Assembly (NCBI GenBank): GCA_003991915.1
Contig: RQTK01000666.1
Span: 83,691-147,690 of the forward strand
DNA length: 64,000 nt
Source of the DNA: Elysia chlorotica
Lineage: Eukaryota; Mollusca; Gastropoda; Plakobranchidae
Reading direction: 5' to 3'
This document shows positions 33,901 through 45,149 of the stretch, piece by piece. A program made the position numbers and the translations under genes. The notes below the pieces were generated by a model. The model made no database searches. It was not told where the DNA came from and worked only from the letters and a program-made list of their open reading frames with translations. Position 1 is the first letter of the stretch, and the number at the start of each line of letters is the position of its first letter.

Positions 33901-36900
33901 TATTTTATGCTGTTTCTATGAAATTGAAATACCATGTTAAAGACTAGTTGTAAACTAACAAAACTCTGGGGGATTGTGGGATTGACAAAGCTGAATGCTA
34001 ATGATTTTGTGGTGTGCTGAAACTAAAATTATTCGTACCACATTGCTGAAAAATGACTAACTCTGTCATACTTTGAGAAGCATTTACAAGACGTCAACAT
34101 TACGTTGGTCCATTAAAAAAAGTATTTATTTTATCATTTTCATACGTCTGCAGGCTTATTTTGTTTTAAAATCTTTTGGGGATTAGTTTAAAAGAGAGAA
34201 GAAACAAGTTCCATGTTTTGTCTTAATAGATTCAGTGTGGATTTGTTCCAAGAGGTAGAACTAGTCTAGATATTATTTCCATAATGAGAGTGTAACTTTT
34301 GTTACTTATACTGTGTTAATATGTTGTTTTTGAAAGAAAGCTTATAATTTCGATTTGACAATTTTTACAAGTTTGTCAAGCATTATTATTCGAACAAAAT
34401 GTGCACATCAAAGTTTTGTGCACTTTTAATACTTTCTCACTTTAATTCATTGAATCTTGACAAACCTTTTTTATTAATAGCAAAGTCATTGTTACAATTG
34501 TGTGTGAATAATAAAAAGCTTTTGATATTACTGCTTTTCATAAGGGTCTCTTAAGGTTGAACCAGTAGGTTATTAATGGAGTAGACACTGACATTGACAA
34601 ATGAAATTTCAGCCTGTACATGATTTTCATCGCACTTCCATATTTTCCATAAAATAAATGGATTTTTATTGATTTAGATACTTTTCTTTTTCATTGCATT
34701 TGCAGCCGTACACAGAGAATGGTTTGAAATATAATGTGTCAAATATTTTCATGTAACCAAACCAGAATAACTGACAACTTGCCAGTGGCAACTCCTATAG
34801 AGATGCCAGATGGACAGATCATTTACGAACGAGGATATCGGCTTGGCTCTGTTAGTGGTAAAGAGGTCAGTGGCTCATGTCTATCATTGATTTTTTGAGT
34901 GATAAAACCGTATTAGGTCTTTTTGCAGTACTTATATGTTCACTTAGATTTTACATGTCTAAGTTACTTGCTTCAAACAAGTTAGAGTTAGCACTTTGCA
35001 CCAATTTTATCTCATAGATTAGCTGCTTGTTTGGCTAGCTCTAACAATGTATTATTTGAAAGTATTCAATGGCTACAGATTTTATTTTTCAATAGACAAT
35101 TAGATTGCTGTTATTGTTGTTATTAGTCCAGTGGCCTCTGAGCTTGTGCTCTTTTGCCTAGGGCCATGAAGAAAAAGGCAGCAGTTCTCTGTAGCTGCAT
35201 TGAGGTGGAATATAAAGCTGTTTGGAGGTCAGGTCTCATTGGAAGGAAATGCTGTCTTGGTTGGCTAAGACTGGAGCATTGGAACAGTGGTGTGTGTTCC
35301 ACGGTCTCCAAATTGTCATCACACAATAGACAAAGTGGTGTGTGTTCTGCGTTGAGTCTGTTCAGGTGAAAGTTTTGAGATGTGAAATAGTTTTTTGCGT
35401 TCAAAAGGAGGAATTTCCTGCTTTCCTCAGTATTTTCCTCCTTTCCTCCCGAATTTACAATCATAATTTAAGCCTTGCTTCCTTAAAGTTAAGTTTGGCT
35501 GAGCTTAGATCTAGATGGAAATGTAGTGGCTGTTAATGTCTGCAATACAAGTAGTACAAGTTTTGAAAAATTGAACTCTTAAGAAGAGTGAAAATGAGAA
35601 AAACCACAACAACAACAAATAACCAAGCAAATATGTGGCTAACTCCTGTTTAAAGTATAAGATCAAACTGCTAACTACAATTATAAAGTAGTTTCTCTAC
35701 CAATAACCCCTCAGTCACAACCTCACAAAAAGAAAAGAAAAGCCTTTCTTTTCAAACCCCGTTAAACAAGAAAAGATTATGAGTTATATGCTGTGAGAAA
35801 GAAATAGCGTAAGACATCTTATATTCACTAGCAATTAAATATGGCATGTATAATTTTGCCTTTGATTCAGATATTTTACCTTTTTTTTCTTTATTGAAAT
35901 TTTAATTTCAGGCCTATTTGCACAACCACCTAAACTTTATCCTTCGTTACCATAAGACTGAGCAGTAAGTAAAAACTCTTTCACTAGTCTCAGGCATAAG
36001 TGTCTTTCTTTCTTTCTTTTTTTTTTTTTTTTTAAATACATTTATTAATGAACTCCATAAATTCCAACATTTTTTGTTATTGTGGAAACTATGTCTATGA
36101 AATTTGTTAAAATTTATACATTTTTTTAAGCATCTTGATTATTTTTTTCTTCGCTTCAAATATTACCATGCTAACTTTAGAACCTCAGTAAAACTTTGAA
36201 ATAAATAAAGAAAACAAGAAGTAATACGTAAATAAACCAGCTCAAATAGATTTTTTCCAAATTTATCCTTATTTCAAATCATACCTTATAGCCATGTCTT
36301 ACTTACCCTTACTCCATGCAAATCTTTTTTTTTTTTTATTCCCACAGCAACACTTTCAGAGTGGTAGGCTTTGAAGTGAAACCTAAAAGGTAATGACTAA
36401 CACTTTTAAATTGTCCACAATTTAGCTGTGAGAAATATGTGAAATCTTTAAAACATGCAGGTGTTTAATTTTTTATTTCCTGCAACCACATTTTCATTTC
36501 TTGTCATCTCATCTTGTCTTTTAGGGTGATGGCGCACTCAAATGTTAGCTTGAAGATGTCTTTTTTCCCATCCCGCTTCTCTTTTTTTTTTTAATTTATT
36601 AATTTTATCTGTCTATTTAATTAGCCACTTCTAGTGTAAACATTTTGATGGATTTCTTTTCTTTTGTTGTCAGGTGAAAATGAGCTTTGTGTATAAAGTT
36701 TTTGTCTTTTTTGGTCACAGCTTCAAAAAAGGAGAAATAACTTTTAAAGAAAATACTGAGCAGTGCACGTTCAATGATCCAAGGACACCCCAGAAAGTTG
36801 GTGAAGGTATATACGTTCTAAAACTGCCGACAGCTGCTATATAAAAATATAAATTGTTTAGTTTCACAATTTCGTTACAACAAAACTTAATTGTGCAAAA

Positions 36901-38859
36901 AACCACAACAGCAAAAAAAATTCTCAATTAACAAGACAATAGACACAATAAAAAAGCTTTAATATGAATTTCTTATCGTTAGTTTCATATATCAGTTTTA
37001 TAGATGATCCATGAAACACTCTTAGAAGAGTAATAAAATTTGTAGAAATGCCAATCACACAAAAGTCATGTGTGGTAATTTGGTAATGTAAAGAAACTTT
37101 AGTCTAAAATCATGTAAGAGGAGGGACATAAGTATTTTATTATTAGGTTAATAAATGAAAAAGATATCACATAAATTGTCGTCTGTCAAATGATTCCCTT
37201 ATGAGCAAGAACATATTGGATTTTATTAAAACAGCAGAGCGCTCTTTGATTTCAGAAGCTGTAGAAGTACTGTTCAGCTACTCTGTGGAATGGCATCCCA
37301 GCAATGTTGTATGGGCCTCACGGTGGGACATCTACCTGGCAATGAGTGATGTGCAAATTCACTGGTTCTCCATCATCAACTCTGTGGTTGTTGTCTTTTT
37401 TTTGTCAGGTGATTACCTTTATTTTTGTTGTTATATCAATCAACTCCTTCAGCTTGTTGGCATTTTACTGTGTTCAGAGTTAATATTTGGCTACTGCAGT
37501 TATAGATCATATTTTTGCTTCCTGAGAAACAAGTGGCATGCGGATCTTCAGGCTTTGGTTAATTATTTTAACAGAACCTGTTCTCCTAGTATATACTGGA
37601 TTTCCTCTTCCAGGATCTGATCTGGGTATCTTCAGGGTTTCCTTAGAGTCTATACATCGCATGACAACTTTGCGATGAATAGTCCATAGTTAATAAATGT
37701 GGAAAAAAAATAGTAGTAATCTAAGTCTAGATCTAACTCAAGACTGATACATGATACAAAATATAAAAACAAAAGAAAGTACAGTGGGAATTGGTTGTGA
37801 TAGAACTAGCTATGTGGCATTTATTTCCTTGCTTAGACAAGACCATGCTTCTAACCACAAAGCCAATCTTACTGCAGTAGCTTACAACAAGCGTTTTGAT
37901 TAGCATACATTCCTTAAGATATATATTATTTATAACTGATTATATTTTTGTTAATTTACTATACTTTTTGCCATGATCATTTGCATTTAGCAACTTTTTG
38001 TGGAATATTGACAAGGGAAAATTTATTACACAACATGCATGATGCCAAAGAAGAGATCTGATACTAATCCAATCTCTGTTTACAGGAATTCTGACAATGA
38101 TCATGGTGAGAACCTTGCGTAGGGATATTGCCCAGTATAACAAAGATGATGACCTGGTAAGTTATTTAAAGCGCATAATCAATCCAATATATTTAATATT
38201 TTTCCAAAACTTCCTTTTTTTCTGCTTTTGTACATTATATTTAGCAGAAAACATCTGGTTTAATATTTATCATTATTTTAGATTTAAACATTCTAATATA
38301 TATTACAGTAACTTGTCATATCCCTAGATAAAGAGCTATTTCATAGTGAAACTGCTTGGCAAGGGCTAGGAATTATACATTGATTTTTAGATATTTTGGA
38401 ACCTTATATTTAATCCTCTTGCATTTTTTTCATAACATTTTATGTATTTCATCTTTTGTGGATGTGAATTGGAATCATCACCATAAGATATCCGTACAGC
38501 CATTTAATTTTTAAACCCATAGATGTCACAATTTGAAGAATTCCCATTGCTTTAATTTTGAGTTCTACACTGTCCTATTAGTTTATAAGCGCAATATCAG
38601 CCTCATTTTCACAACTCTATTATTAAATTCCTTTAATTTATATAATTTTAAAATTTTAAATGAAAGCATTTAAAAAATGTTCCAAGGGATATTGAAAGAA
38701 TTTTTTTTTCATGTCATTCATAAAAGGACGAGACTATTGAAGAAACAGGCTGGAAGCTTGTCCATGGAGATATTTTCCGTCCACCTCGGTTATCTAAACT
38801 ACTCACTTCCTTTGTGGGAGCAGGAATTCAGATCTTCTGCATGGCCTTGATCACTATAT
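24907..38859 (+). CDS. TM9SF4: TM9SF4, nonaspanin family (exons 1-12 only, first 347 aa)
   Basis: Join 24907-24918, 30182-30292, 30666-30768, 33144-33187, 33660-33793, 34766-34865, 35912-35964, 36348-36389, 36721-36806, 37256-37408, 38086-38156, 38727-38859; all introns GT-AG and all phases compatible. Nonaspanins are nine-helix endomembrane/Golgi proteins involved in sorting membrane cargo and adhesion. Seen: a signal peptide (about 1-21) ahead of [88 protein letters not shown] and VVVVFFLSG (first transmembrane helix, about 262-289). Then [28 protein letters not shown] and the start of the second helix ending MALITI. These signatures fit TM9SF4 better than TM9SF2. The remaining roughly 295 residues with seven to eight helices are not found; instead MTA exons follow on the same strand. 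Confidence 0.92.
25367..25862. mobile_element. Putative MITE/foldback element with about 60-70-bp terminal inverted repeats
   Basis: The left end reads GGCACTCCTTGAGTTTTGTG, then GTCCCTAGCC and GGGTGGGTGGGCGG. The right end (about 25795-25853) is its reverse complement at roughly 85% identity. No coding capacity between them. A target-site duplication could not be fixed. Confidence 0.65.
26293..26447. repeat. 155-bp duplicate, copy 1
   Basis: Differs from 28172-28326 by a single base in my reading (CGTCAAC versus AGTCAAC near 26411). It is flanked by related copies of GTTGACTTTAGCCTGACTCC at about 26151 and 26449. Confidence 0.92.
28172..28326. repeat. 155-bp duplicate, copy 2
   Basis: Same orientation as copy 1, 1.88 kb downstream. 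It contains the 3' half of the minus-strand ORF at 28252-28380. Confidence 0.92.
28252..28380 (-). CDS. Small ORF of unknown function (42 aa) in TM9SF4 intron 1
   Basis: ATG in a favourable context (AAGATGGCG), encoding [17 protein letters not shown], then [12 protein letters not shown], ending VLFA-TAA. The C-terminal 24 codons, the stop and the trailing DNA are duplicated at 26293-26447. It could be a first exon of a transposon gene or chance; I do not recognise it. Confidence 0.25.
   Translation of the reverse strand: MAKRDSPRETEAFFEDQMSDDDLFCFLVVDLNKSFECSVLFA
30182..30292 (+). CDS. TM9SF4: TM9SF4 exon 2
   Basis: 111 nt, phase 0 at both ends. Encodes the hydrophobic signal segment and [20 protein letters not shown]. 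Confidence 0.9.
30666..30768 (+). CDS. TM9SF4: TM9SF4 exon 3
   Basis: 103 nt, ending in phase 1. Encodes [20 protein letters not shown] and YKSENL. Confidence 0.93.
31716..32115. repeat. Repeat with ends shared by an internally deleted copy
   Basis: Its first 27 bp (31716-31742) and last 28 bp (32088-32115) occur directly joined at 34660-34714, without the intervening 345 bp. Confidence 0.8.
33144..33187 (+). CDS. TM9SF4: TM9SF4 exon 4
   Basis: 44 nt. Encodes [15 protein letters not shown]. Confidence 0.93.
33660..33793 (+). CDS. TM9SF4: TM9SF4 exon 5
   Basis: 134 nt, ending in phase 2. Luminal domain with [13 protein letters not shown] and LRDYYVH. Confidence 0.93.
34660..34714. repeat. 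Joined-ends copy of the 31.7-32.1 kb repeat
   Basis: 55 bp matching 31716-31742 and 32088-32115 back to back. Confidence 0.8.
34766..34865 (+). CDS. TM9SF4: TM9SF4 exon 6
   Basis: 100 nt. Encodes [17 protein letters not shown] and [14 protein letters not shown]. Confidence 0.94.
35100..35464 (-). mobile_element. LINE 3' fragment in TM9SF4 intron 6
   Basis: On the minus strand it encodes [19 protein letters not shown], then [11 protein letters not shown] and [13 protein letters not shown]-stop, the zinc-knuckle-like C-terminus of LINEs carrying an RNase H-type region. A TAACAACAA-like tail follows at about 35105-35124. Strongly 5'-truncated. Confidence 0.8.
35912..35964 (+). CDS. TM9SF4: TM9SF4 exon 7
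   Basis: 53 nt. Encodes [17 protein letters not shown], ending in phase 2. Confidence 0.93.
36348..36389 (+). CDS. TM9SF4: TM9SF4 exon 8
   Basis: 42 nt. Encodes [13 protein letters not shown], ending in phase 2. Confidence 0.9.
36721..36806 (+). CDS. TM9SF4: TM9SF4 exon 9
   Basis: 86 nt. Encodes [18 protein letters not shown] and TPQKVGE, ending in phase 1 at GTATAT. Confidence 0.88.
37256..37408 (+). CDS. TM9SF4: TM9SF4 exon 10
   Basis: 153 nt. Encodes [35 protein letters not shown] and most of the first transmembrane helix. Confidence 0.95.
38086..38156 (+). CDS. TM9SF4: TM9SF4 exon 11
   Basis: 71 nt. Encodes [20 protein letters not shown] and DDDL. Confidence 0.95.
38727..38859 (+). 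CDS. TM9SF4: TM9SF4 exon 12 (last one present)
   Basis: 133 nt. Encodes [20 protein letters not shown] and the helix [16 protein letters not shown], ending in phase 1 at a good GTAAGT donor. The expected next exon (family motif FVAMLGMLSP) is absent from the window. Confidence 0.94.
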
Positions 38860-38916
38860 GTAAGTTTGCACTGCATGCTACAATTGAACTTAGATACCTT
38901 TTATTCACATGACACT

Positions 38917-40052
38917 AGCAGATCTGCCAACATTGCGGCAAATTACACACAATCTATAACTTCAGTTTTTAGCCACTGGTTCGGATATGGCTATAATAGA
39001 CTTCATACACACAATATAGGACTATTGGTATTACCTATCCGATTATTAAGGTACATGTACTTTCGTTTTCACTTATTCAATACAATTGCTATTACCACTA
39101 GTTTTATTGTTTGATTTACCGTATATCAATAGTCAACTTTCTGTATACTAGAGTCCGGTCATAATTTTTAGTTCAATAGTGCAATACACAGTTGATGTCT
39201 GCATTGCAAAGCATCAATTTGCATTTATCAAACTAGTTGTGACAGTGACATTCTAAGTTAAAGAAGTAAGGACTCACCATCATATTTCTTATAAGCTCTC
39301 AGTTAAATGTGATGTGGGCTAGACCTGATCTTATTATTTAACCGGATCTAGTGTTTATCGTTTGAACCGAAATGAAGCCCAAGTAGGCTATTATATCGTT
39401 CACATAAAACAAGTACACACTCAAAACTTTATTTCTTCTTTAGAATCTAATCAGGAATTAACTTTCGAGACATTCTCAAGGCTTTGTCATGTAGCACTGA
39501 CAGGCATTCAATGATTGATTTTTTGACTTATGGAAGATCGTCTGATATCATACTTATCTAGATTCAATCTCGATCAGTAATGCTCTCTAAGACAAATACC
39601 ATTGTAACAGGGTTTGTAAAAAGAGAGTCTCCTTTCATACACATGTGCCCCTATGGTATTAATTAAATTCAATGATTTCTGTTCTGCATTAAATATTTGT
39701 CATTAAAAACTGTTTCACTAGTGGCCCGTTATTTGATTAGTTTTACGAAAATTCATTATCTACACTCATCCAAACCTCTTTGGACTTGGAGGCATGTAAT
39801 CATCTCTAGTTATAACCATCAAGATAACACATTTAATTTTTTTCCTTAATATTTTTGTAAAAAGCAGTGGAATTTTGTCAAGGGGTCAACTCATAAAATT
39901 TCTTTTTAGGTTTTAACTTTTAAGTTAGTGGACGAGTCTCAAACCGCGTGTGCATGTTTCCGCCATTTTATTACTACCAAGTTCCAAAAATTACTCTTAA
40001 GTTGCAGCTGAGATTACTACAAGACGACAAAATTTAGGTTGGCAGGTCTGCT
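38917..40052. mobile_element. Putative non-autonomous DNA transposon between the TM9SF4 and MTA halves
   Basis: Bounded by near-perfect 15-bp inverted termini, AGCAGATCTGCCAAC at 38917-38931 and GTTGGCAGGTCTGCT at 40038-40052 (one mismatch). About 1.14 kb with no coding capacity. Its left 400 bp (about 38975-39360) is related to 49060-49445. Confidence 0.6.
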
Positions 40053-40063
40053 GCTGCTGCTGC

Positions 40064-40133
<70 letters not shown>

Positions 40134-40197
40134 GCTGTTGTGTGTTGCTGCTGCTGCTGCTGCTTGCTGCTGCTGCTGTTACTGTTGTTGTTGTTAT
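40049..40197. repeat. CTG/GTT trinucleotide tract
   Basis: CTG units flank about 75 bp of GTT, and CTG returns on the right side. It starts exactly at the end of the inverted terminus. Confidence 0.95.
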
Positions 40198-40398
40198 TAC
40201 TATAAGTATAATTAGTATGATTATTAATGTTATTATTTTTTATGTTTTTTCACTAGTAAGACAATAATTTGCATGCAATATTTGATAATGAAGATTGCCC
40301 TAAAAAAGTGAATGAACATAAAACTTAGGACGATTTATAAAATTAATAAGAAATTATGAAATATATTTTCATAAATTCATTTCAATCATGATCCTCAG

Positions 40399-40460
40399 AA
40401 CGCATTGCACAAATGAATTCTATAAGGATGCAAAAGTGCACCATCAGTGGTTGTGGAAAG
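40399..40460 (+). CDS. MTA: MTA exon encoding the first half of a C2H2 finger
   Basis: 62 nt after GATCCTCAG. Its first two bases complete a codon from a missing upstream exon. Encodes RIAQMNSIRMQKCTISGCGK, donor GTATGA. Confidence 0.85.
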
Positions 40461-43400
40461 GTATGATTATCTTTGTTGATATAATATCAAATGGGGATTA
40501 AATGTTTATAAATTTAGAAGCTTGAAGGTGATGAGAATTGAACCCTTAAATATGATAAACTTTAAAATGGGCCGCATCATATGTTTTTTTATTTGTTTCT
40601 GTTGTTGTTGTCGTTTTTGAGCCACTTTATGAACTTTTATTAGTCTCATCACTAGCCATGAGCCAATTTATGAACTATTTCTCTATATAAAGTATGTTTC
40701 TTAGGCTAGATTTGTTTTAGGGTCAAAGGCTATTTTGCTGCTTATAAAATTGTTGTATTTACATTTAAACTCTTAACTCTTTGAACCTGTAGTCCCGGCG
40801 GGCCAAGATTTGCCCTACCTCACAATGCAGAGTATGATTCAGTGAAACCGTTGTGACCTTAAATAAAAACTTTTTTTTGAAAAAGAATACAAATCAAGAG
40901 AATCTAATTTGGCCAACTACAGATTGACACATTGAGTCATCATATCAACCACAGTAAATCTAAATACATCAATTCAAAGTTAACTGCACACTTCAAAGTG
41001 GCTGAAGACAATGGTTCCCTGCTAAAGCAGAACATAATTCGTGCACACCAGAGACAAATGTAGTTTTTAGACTTTTTGGATTGCAGGGTACTCTTGTGGT
41101 ACAAAATAAGAGGGCAACTTAGGTACAGTGAGAATTACTAAGATTGGTCTATACTCTAGATCTAGAAATGCCTCTGCATATCTAGTAAATCTAGGTGATG
41201 CTGATCTATATCTACCTGAAGGTCTATCTAATGGTTTGACTAAAACATTTTCTGTTACCAAGATAACCCTGGAGAAAGGACCAAGATGTTCTTTTACTTT
41301 CAGGAGAGAGAACATCCAGGTGGTTTGAAAATTTTCAGTCTTCAGAGTTCAAAGGGCTAAGAGTGCATGTTTTTTTTGTTTTTTTTTCCCCCCCATTCTT
41401 TAGAAGGCATGCGTCAACTTAGATGAAAATAAGTCTTCATCTCCTTTGCCCTGTCAGGAATTTAAACTGAAAGCTCATTTGGCAAGGCATTTAGCCACTG
41501 CGCATGGGTTGGCAATACAGCCTGGCAGCCCGCGTCCAGTCATGAAAACCAGGGCAGCATTCTGCCTTGTTACAACAGAATTAACACGCATCTCAAGGCG
41601 ATTATGCGTAGACATTCTCAAACCTCGCCATGTAGCAAGGTGCCCTTTTACCCCCATCAACACATCAATAATCAAACAAGAATGTGAGTATCTTTTCTTC
41701 TCTTTATAATAAAACTTACATATTGTAGTAGTGTACTTAGTTTGCATGGGTAGTGTTATATGTAGAGAATCTGAGTGTAATGTGCTTATTTAAAAAACAA
41801 ACAACAACATCCGCTAGTCCCAAAAGTACGATCATCAGCCTAATATTATGCAGAATCATTTCTTGAGAAGTGGTATAGGAGTTAACAATGCTGCAACTTG
41901 TATTCTTTTGTTCTTTACTCCACAGGCCAGCTACGCTTGGCAGATAAAGGTGGCACTTACCAACCAGTCTCTAAATCAAGAAAACCTGCTACTCTAGATC
42001 CCGTTGTTGCCAGATTAGGGATTGATATTAAGCAGCCCACTCCACCTCTGCTGACAAGAGGACCAAATTATGGGGGTGGGGACAGAGATACCTCCAAAGG
42101 TAATAGGGCTGTCATTCTTTGTTACTGGGTCTTTGATGTCTAAAAATTGTTATAAAAATGAATTTATACAATTTATTTTGATCTTACATGAAAAAGTTTT
42201 ACCCTCCCTCCTCCTCCCCTTCGCCCAAATTAAATTTAGCAATAGCTGTTTCTAACAAAATAAAGTGGCACTGCTAATAAATATAATTGTCAATTTACCT
42301 TATGGATGTCTTTCAAAAAAAGTTTCTCAAAGTGCACTTTACAATTGTTGAACACCATCATCATCATCTTGTGTCATGCTTCATAGTACTGACTGTCAAG
42401 TCCTTTCACACTGCTCGATCCCTGGCTTGTTGCTTTCAGCGCCTCCATCATGTCCGCCGCGTTCAGCCACAAAGCTAGACTGTCTAGTAGCTTTTCTATC
42501 TGTTTTCCTCCGCTCCTTCTCCCTTCAAGCATTCCTGTCATGTCGAGGTGTTCAAGTTTTTCTCCCCTCATATCATGTCCTATAACTGACGACTGACATT
42601 TTCGTATTTTATTAATACGAGATCTTTCTGAGTCTGCCTCCTTTAAGGCAGTTTATTTAGACTTCTTTATGTCCAAGGTATACCGTATAATACAAAGCAT
42701 TTGCCTAAGGAACCACATCTCTACGGTCTCAATTTTCTTCTGTGCTTGTTTGGATACCGTCCAAGCCTGGCACCCATACATTGAAATTGGTACTATGTAG
42801 CCTTGTAGGATGTTTTTTCACGTATCCATGGTTAGAAGCTTGTTCGTAAGAACATGTTTCATCTTTCCGAAATTCATTATTGCCCTGTCTATTTATTCTA
42901 AATGATATTTCTGTGTTGTTTCGGCCGTCGATGTAATGTGAGTTTCCAGGTATTTGAAAGTCGTGCGCTGCTTCAGTGAAGTGCCGCCGACGTAAATACT
43001 TCTTTTTACGACTTATAACCATGACTTCTGTTTTCTTACTGTTTATTTCGAGACCTTTCTTTTTACTTTCAACCTCAACAACCTGTATAAGATATTGCAA
43101 ATCTGTTTCACTTTCCGCTATCAGAATCGTGTCATCTGCGTATTTTAGATTTTTTATGCTATGACCACCTGTCATGATTCCTGGGTGACCCCATTTGTCT
43201 CATGATATTTTCGCTATACAACAAAAACAAGTCCGGTGACAAAACGCAGCCCTGTCGAACGCCTCATTTGTATTTTAAAAAGAGCTCATTTCATTTCAAA
43301 CCTTCATTGCAGCCATTCGTTCCCAGTAGAGATAACTCAGAAATCTTAAATCTTTCCGTCAACTTTCAGGCGCACTGATCAAGCAGTTGTTTATGTTTAT

Positions 43401-45107
43401 TTGATAAAATCGATAAAACATGAAGGAATATCTTTCTGCATCTAGAGGGTTTGTTCTTATATTGTCTGTAGTATGAAAATTGCGTTTGTAGAACATTTTC
43501 CCTCGACAAAACCACACTGCTCCTCTGAGATCACTGGCTTTATTTTGTTCTTAACTCTCATCATAATCATTCGTAGCAATATCTTTGTGACATGACTCAT
43601 GAGGCTGATTGTCCAATGAAGCTCACATTCAATTGCTCCAACCTTTTTGGGCAAAGCGATAAAGATGGATTTTATCATGTCATTCAGAATCTTGCCGGTG
43701 TCAAATTTCGTTAGGAGATCTGTAATCCTCTCTACTCCAAAGTCGTCCAGAGCTTCAATTAATTCAACTGCAATATTATCGGGACCTGTGGCTTTGCCAT
43801 TTTTTAAAACTTTTTGATGGCTGCGCCAACTTCATTCCCCAGCATTGATGGCCCAGCAAAGTTATTTTTCATTACCTGGACTTCTTTTCTTTCATCATCA
43901 AAGAAATATTGTAATGTATTCCGTCCCATCTTTCAAGAATTTTATCTTTTTCCATAAAAATGTTAAAATTTTTTTACTTATAAGCATCCTGTAGATGTGC
44001 ATGTTTTCCTTCCTGTAATTTCCTCGAAGTTTCAGTACATTGTTTGGAGACAGAATTTTTGCATCAGCTCAATCTCTGCACTTATCGTCAAGCCAGGCCT
44101 TTTTTGCTTCTACACACTTTTTATTTATCTATTTGTGCAGCTTTTCAAACTCGTCTTCATTGTTCTTTGATTTCCTTCTTTTATCAATGAGTTCTAGAAT
44201 GTCGTCTGTCATCCACCTCTGTTAAGCTTTTTTTTTCGACTTTGGGTAGTTCTGTAGCTGCTTTTTTAGGCAGCCCCACTGCTCTTCAATTTCCTCTAAG
44301 CCATCTAATGCTTCAAATTTGTTTTTAATCGAAATGCAGTAGTTTCGGTTCCTTCAGTATGGAGGAATTCATTGAATTGCACACCTTACTGTCAGCTAAA
44401 TGGTGACTAAATTTTCTGTGAGTCGTCCCATTGTTACAATTTTTGTATAAAATGAACATCTCAGATGCTTTGTAAGAACCCTTCCTTTTTTTTTTACTTA
44501 AAAAAAATTATATTTACTGTTTTGTAATTGCCTTTAATACTGAATAAAGAATTCCAATTTCAATTTCAGATGCTTTGTGTACAAAAGGGGACTACATTTT
44601 TTGGGAGTATAGGTATAATGGTATGTTTTAGACCATTTGGGTCCTGTAAATTTTCATTTTTTAATTGAATGATTATCTCCCAGAACATGTTGCTGAGAAT
44701 GTCAAAGTTGGTTCAGGGCAGCCTTCAATCATGAAGAAAAGAGGTTACGAGCAGACCAATGGAGTTGACTCAGGTATTTAATACTTATACATATGGCCGT
44801 ATGCTCGATTTTATTTAATTTCTTCAAATTAAATTCTGATCCCTTAACAAGAGTGTTGACCATTTCTATAGTTCTTAGACCGTGAGAAGATGTGTAAACT
44901 GCTGTAGGAGTGCGGTAATGCCGGACTGAGAATCATGGTTATTGTACTGACCAGAAAGTAAGAGTTGACCTTTCACGCAAGGTGCCTTTATACGAATCCT
45001 TGTTAAACCATGTAAAGTCGTTTGTTCTCTCTCTCTCTCTGTCTCTCCCTCCCCCCTCTCTCTATCTGTCTGTCTCTGTCCCATTCTCTCTTCTTATGTG
45101 ACCTACT

Positions 45108-45149
<42 letters not shown>

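Noticed and set aside
41067-41747. ORFs on the minus strand across the MTA exon
   Set aside because: Shadows; the plus-strand frame has the zinc finger and MTA motifs with splice sites.
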